Below, one piece after another: positions 5,191 through 8,661 of a stretch of DNA of 8,661 bases (the stretch's first letter is position 1; each line of letters starts with the position of its first letter). The stretch comes from Nitrospira sp. GTDB lineage: Bacteria; Nitrospirota; Nitrospiria; Nitrospirales; Nitrospiraceae. The stretch lies in NCBI GenBank assembly GCA_025360665.1, contig JANYBU010000054.1:1-8661 (forward strand), read 5' to 3'. Both the position numbers and the translations under genes were made by a program. Below the pieces are notes generated by a model. That model did no database searches. It was not told the origin of the DNA and saw nothing but the letters and a program-made list of their open reading frames with translations.

Positions 5191-6429
5191 ATGAAGATCG
5201 CCATTATTGGCGGAGGACCTGCCGGGCTCATGGCCGCGGAAGCGGCGAATTCGGCCGGCGCACAGGTCGATCTCTATGACGCCATGGCGTCGGTCGGGCG
5301 CAAGTTTCTTCTGGCGGGAAAAGGTGGCCTGAATCTCACGCACTCGGAACCGTCTGAGAAATTTCTCTCGCGTTATGGTGCACGTCGCGTGCAGATCGCG
5401 CCGCAGCTTGCAGCGTTCGGGCCTGATGCGCTCCGAACCTGGGCCCGTGGACTCGGCATCAACACATTTGTGGGCTCTTCCGGGCGCGTATTCCCCACCG
5501 ATCTCAAGGCTGCGCCGTTGCTGCGCGCGTGGCTCCGCCGGTTGCGCCAGGCCGGCGTGCGATTCCACATGCGTCATCGGTGGTCCGGCTGGGATGGGCA
5601 GGGGGCTCTGCGTTTTGCGACGCCAGAGGGAGACCTCTCTGTCCAGGCCGATGCAGTGGTACTTGCGCTTGGAGGCGGCAGTTGGCCGAAGCTCGGGTCA
5701 GATGCAGGGTGGGTGCCGCTGCTGGCAGGACGCGGGCTTCACATTGCACCGTTGCAGCCTACGAACTGTGGCTTCGACGTGGGCTGGAGCGATCACTTTC
5801 GAACGAAGTTTGCCGGGCACCCGGTCAAGTCAGTGGCCATTGTTATGCGGAACGATGCCGGTGCCGAATCCTGGCATCCGGGGGAATTCGTGATCACGGA
5901 GACCGGCGTGGAAGGCGGCGTAATTTACGCGGTATCTGCCTCTCTTCGCGACGAGATCCTGGCCAAGGGAGTGGCCACTTTACGCCTCGACCTGGCGCCT
6001 GACCGAGACGTGCCGCGCCTGACTCACGACTTATCTCGGCCGCGTGGCAAACGCACCATGGCGACGCATCTTCAGCGGCAGGCACATATCGAAGGCGTGA
6101 AGGCGGGGCTGCTTCGTGAAGTGGTCTCGAAAGAAGATTTTGCAGACCCGGCTCGTCTGGCCGCTGCAATTAAAGCGTTGCCGCTGCGACTCATCGCACC
6201 GCGCCCGCTGGAGGAGGCGATCAGCACGGCTGGTGGCGTGCCATTCGAAGCTCTCGACGCACGGTTGATGATCCGCGCTCTTCCTGGATTTTTCTGTGCC
6301 GGTGAAATGGTGGATTGGGAGGCGCCGACTGGAGGCTATCTTCTGACTGCCTGCTTTGCCACGGGCCATGCGGCAGGCACAGGGGCTGTGGAGTGGCTCA
6401 AAAAAGATGGAACGAGCAAGGGGGTCTGA
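5191..6429 (+). CDS. HI0933/BaiN-type FAD-binding oxidoreductase (PP_4765-like flavoprotein)
   Basis: This is a 412-residue cytoplasmic flavoprotein. The N-terminus MKIAIIGGGPAGLMAAEAA is the dinucleotide-binding GGGPAG fold. It is followed by VGRKFLLAGKGGLNLTHSEP (residues 35-54), the signature of the HI0933/YhiN family. Further blocks are SGRVFPTDLKAAPLLRAWL (97-115), ADAVVLALGGGSWPKLGSDAGW (153-174), EEAISTAGGVPFEAL (341-355) and the C-terminal FAD block PGFFCAGEMVDWEAPTGGYLLTACFATGHAAG. The short GSSGRVFPT and GGSWPKLGSDGW-type motifs fit the TIGR03862 (PP_4765) branch. The physiological substrate is not established; related BaiN proteins are implicated in bile-acid reduction, which should not be transferred here. 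The ATG at 5191 is preferred because MKIAIIGGG is the family's usual start. ATG 5167 and a GTG at 5155 lie in frame upstream, but the added residues look non-conserved. A weak GGGGTA precedes the start. Confidence 0.88.
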   Translation: MKIAIIGGGPAGLMAAEAANSAGAQVDLYDAMASVGRKFLLAGKGGLNLTHSEPSEKFLSRYGARRVQIAPQLAAFGPDALRTWARGLGINTFVGSSGRVFPTDLKAAPLLRAWLRRLRQAGVRFHMRHRWSGWDGQGALRFATPEGDLSVQADAVVLALGGGSWPKLGSDAGWVPLLAGRGLHIAPLQPTNCGFDVGWSDHFRTKFAGHPVKSVAIVMRNDAGAESWHPGEFVITETGVEGGVIYAVSASLRDEILAKGVATLRLDLAPDRDVPRLTHDLSRPRGKRTMATHLQRQAHIEGVKAGLLREVVSKEDFADPARLAAAIKALPLRLIAPRPLEEAISTAGGVPFEALDARLMIRALPGFFCAGEMVDWEAPTGGYLLTACFATGHAAGTGAVEWLKKDGTSKGV

Positions 6430-6432
6430 CAA

Positions 6433-6457
6433 CTCGACCGAAGCCGGGAAGGTCGAG
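6433..6457. terminator. Perfect 7-bp hairpin between convergent genes, possible shared terminator
   Basis: CTCGACC (6433-6439) and GGTCGAG (6451-6457) form a perfect stem around an 11-base loop. It lies in the 52-base gap between the stop codons of the flavoprotein and histidine kinase genes. The position suits a bidirectional terminator, but neither side carries a T-run, so termination could be weak or Rho-assisted. Confidence 0.4.
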
Positions 6458-6481
6458 CGTTCGAACACGTTAGCCGTCCCG

Positions 6482-8661
6482 TCAGATAGGCCTGTCCAAG
6501 AGGTCACGCAGGTGCCTGGCCAAATCATCGGGTAAGAAAGGCTTTTGAATAAAGGCGGTTCCTGGCTCTTCGAGAAAATCCGGCTTTGTGAGATCGACAT
6601 AGCCAGACATGAAGAGAACCCGGGTGCCGGGCCAGATACGCCTGAGCCGCTCCGCGATGACGAGGCCGGACATCTTCGGCATGATGACGTCGGTCACAAG
6701 CGCCTGGATCGGCTCAGGCTGCGCCGCCGCGGCCCGCAAGGCCTCTTCGCCATTTGCCGCTTCGATTACCCGGTACCCGTCCTGCTTTAATGCCTGGACA
6801 ATGAGGGCACGAACTGAGTCCTGGTCTTCAATGACGAGTAGACTTTCTGACCCTTTCCTGCGGCGAACCAGCGGTGTCTCAGTCACAGTTGGGGCTGCAG
6901 TCACACGCGGGTAATAGAGATGGAATGTGGTCCCTTGATCGGCCGTACTGTCGGTAAAGATATAGCCCTGGCTTTGCTTGACGATCCCGTATACCGTCGC
7001 CAGCCCCAGGCCCGTTCCTTCGCCCACTTCTTTGGTCGTAAAAAATGGTTCGAATAGATGAGAAAGTGTCTCAGGACTCATCCCGTGGCCGGTGTCGCGA
7101 ACGCTCACATGCACGTAGTCTCCCTGCGGCATCATCTGATAACGATCCGGCCACTCCGGCGTGACAGAGAGATTGCGCGTGGCGATCGTGACGGTCCCTC
7201 CGGTCGGCATGGCGTCGCGGGCATTAATGGCCAGATTCATGGTGACCTGGTTGAGTTGTCCTTTATCACCATTGATCGACCAGAGGTCCGGCGCAAGATC
7301 CATCGTCAGCCTGATCTCTTTGCCCAGCAGCCGGTTGAGCAGCGAGCTGATCAAGCGTAGCGACTCGTTGAAATTCAGCGGCTGCGGGATGAGAACCTGC
7401 TTCCGGCTGAAGGCGAGCAATTGCTTGGTCAGCTCACTGGCCCGTTCGCCCGCCTTCAACGTCTCAACCGCCATCTCATGCCGGGGATCTTCCTCAGTCA
7501 GCCGGTCGATGAGCATTGCGCTGTACCCGTTGATAACGGTGAGCAGATTGTTGAAGTCGTGCGCCACGCCGCCCGCTAAACGGCCGACCGCATCCATCTT
7601 TTGAGCCTGCCTGAATTGCGCCTCCAGCCGCTTGTGCTTGGTGATGTCGGTGGCAATCCCGGAGATTCCGTAGATCTGTCCCTTCTCATCCCGCAGGGGG
7701 GATTTGTTGGTAGATAGGATACGTGGTACCCCACTGACCGGGCTCTCAACAACTTCTTCAAGTTGTTGAGAGATACCACTCGTCATGATCTGTTCATTAG
7801 CCGCCTGGATAGCATCCGCCACGTTCTCAGGAAAAACAGAGTGGTGCGTCTTGCCGAGAATCTCCTCTTTGGGCTTCCCGTAGAACCTGGCCAGGTCATC
7901 GCTCAAGAGAATGTAACGGTGTTGGCGATCGGTGGCAAACACATACGAAGGAATGTTCTCGAGGATGTTATTCATTAACCGCTCACTCGCCCCTAGCGCC
8001 TCCTCTATCTGCTTTCGAGCCGTGATGTCTTCGCACATCACCAGCACAACGGTCTCTCCGGTAGAAGACTGACCTACACGGGTCGTATCCCGTACCCAAA
8101 TGATGCTCCCGTCTTTCCGTACCTTCCGAAATTCCCAGTGTCTCGTGGTCTCCGGTGTTATAAGACACTCAGACAGATTTGCTGTAACAATTTCCTTATC
8201 CTGTTCGTGACAGAGGCCAAGCACGGAGTGCCCGACTAATTCCTCCACCCGGTATCCTAGCTGCTTCGCCCCGAAGCGGTTGACAGAACGTACCGTGCCG
8301 TCCGTAGCGAGCCTGAAGTACATGGTCGGGATCTCGTCGTACAACACCCGATACCGGTCTTCACTTGTCCGAAGCGCTGTATCCAACCGCTTACGCTCGG
8401 TGATGTCACGCACGAACGCACAATGGTATTCCTTTCCTTCGTAGAACAGATAATTGACACTCACCTCGATGGGGATCAGCTGACCATTCTTCGCCCGATG
8501 GACCGTCTCCAGCACCATGGTCCCGCACCGCTGGGTTTCTGCCCAAAATTCTGGCCACTTGTCCGTCTGAAAGTCAGGATTCAGATCGTGGACGGTCATG
8601 GCGCACAATTCGTCTTTCGAATAACCCAGCATGAGGCTGGCCGCCTCGTTGACATCCAGAA
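6482..8661 (-). CDS. Multi-PAS hybrid sensor histidine kinase with receiver domain (N-terminus outside window)
   Basis: The frame runs to the right edge, and nine more codons (LDVNEAASL) precede the first in-window Met at 8632, completing a PAS motif. The true start therefore lies outside. Numbering from that Met: the end of PAS 1 to DITERKR (about 76-82), PAS 2 (about 90-207, ending DITARKQ), PAS 3 (about 215-335, ending DITKHKR), and the HisKA dimerisation domain with phospho-acceptor His358 in GRLAGGVAHDFNNLL. The HATPase_c domain has an N box MNLAINARDAM (Asn470), G1 RDTGHGM (Asp513), FEPFFTTK and GEGTGLGLATVYG. A linked receiver domain follows, with acidic Glu602/Asp603, phospho-acceptor Asp648 (LVTDVIMPKMSG), Ser676 and Lys697 (QKPF). 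All catalytic residues are present. The visible part has no membrane segment, so sensing is probably cytoplasmic through PAS ligands. No separate response-regulator gene is seen in the window, so the signal output partner is unknown. Confidence 0.93.
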   Translation of the reverse strand, partial: LDVNEAASLMLGYSKDELCAMTVHDLNPDFQTDKWPEFWAETQRCGTMVLETVHRAKNGQLIPIEVSVNYLFYEGKEYHCAFVRDITERKRLDTALRTSEDRYRVLYDEIPTMYFRLATDGTVRSVNRFGAKQLGYRVEELVGHSVLGLCHEQDKEIVTANLSECLITPETTRHWEFRKVRKDGSIIWVRDTTRVGQSSTGETVVLVMCEDITARKQIEEALGASERLMNNILENIPSYVFATDRQHRYILLSDDLARFYGKPKEEILGKTHHSVFPENVADAIQAANEQIMTSGISQQLEEVVESPVSGVPRILSTNKSPLRDEKGQIYGISGIATDITKHKRLEAQFRQAQKMDAVGRLAGGVAHDFNNLLTVINGYSAMLIDRLTEEDPRHEMAVETLKAGERASELTKQLLAFSRKQVLIPQPLNFNESLRLISSLLNRLLGKEIRLTMDLAPDLWSINGDKGQLNQVTMNLAINARDAMPTGGTVTIATRNLSVTPEWPDRYQMMPQGDYVHVSVRDTGHGMSPETLSHLFEPFFTTKEVGEGTGLGLATVYGIVKQSQGYIFTDSTADQGTTFHLYYPRVTAAPTVTETPLVRRRKGSESLLVIEDQDSVRALIVQALKQDGYRVIEAANGEEALRAAAAQPEPIQALVTDVIMPKMSGLVIAERLRRIWPGTRVLFMSGYVDLTKPDFLEEPGTAFIQKPFLPDDLARHLRDLLDRPI
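7743..7772. repeat. Perfect 13-bp hairpin inside the histidine kinase coding sequence
   Basis: CTCTCAACAACTT (7743-7755) and AAGTTGTTGAGAG (7760-7772) are exact reverse complements separated by four bases. In the kinase mRNA the loop would read GAAG. The hairpin encodes roughly SQQLEEVVES in the third PAS domain (about residues 288-297). No T-run follows on the minus strand, so it is not a standard terminator. Confidence 0.75.

Noticed and set aside
4926..5231. 101-codon minus-strand open frame across the repeats
   Set aside because: Much of it is translated repeat sequence (SKFGVQSS..LELRTSNSHPSRPSRQSRP), a typical artefact of intergenic repeats, and it runs into the start of the flavoprotein gene.

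Overview
The window looks like ordinary chromosomal DNA of a fairly GC-rich Gram-negative bacterium. The mix of genes (DUF3422 membrane protein, crcB plus DUF190, a multi-PAS hybrid kinase, an IS3-type remnant with an ISKQEYTAEFK-like N-terminus, and GAAGTTCGAGGTT-type intergenic repeats) makes me suspect a Nitrospira-like organism. That is an inference from style, not a database result. I see no rRNA, tRNA, CRISPR array or complete mobile element.

Layout from left to right. (1) The 3' end of a DUF3422 membrane protein gene (+). (2) A 236-base gap, then a tight two-gene unit: crcB/fluC (fluoride channel) and a DUF190 PII-like protein, whose Shine-Dalgarno lies at the crcB stop. (3) A decayed 5' end of an IS3-family transposase gene, immediately upstream of a complete galE (UDP-glucose 4-epimerase). 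(4) A gap with two inverted repeats, then a stand-alone AAA-type ATPase (+). (5) Convergent to it, a secreted, probably lipid-anchored acid phosphatase of the PF04185 phosphoesterase family (-). (6) A small unrecognised protein (-). (7) A repeat-bearing intergenic region with a degenerate 9-bp tandem array and a large inverted repeat. (8) An HI0933-type flavoprotein (+). (9) Convergent to it, a large PAS-PAS-PAS-HisKA-HATPase-receiver hybrid histidine kinase (-), whose N-terminus lies beyond the right edge.

Only crcB and DUF190 clearly form an operon. The other genes look like independent units, several in convergent or divergent pairs. I found no convincing multi-gene novel system. The points most worth a second look are a perfect 13-bp hairpin inside the kinase coding sequence, the composite repeat at about 5033-5125, the transposase scar abutting galE, and two unclassified proteins (the AAA ATPase and the 109-residue protein).
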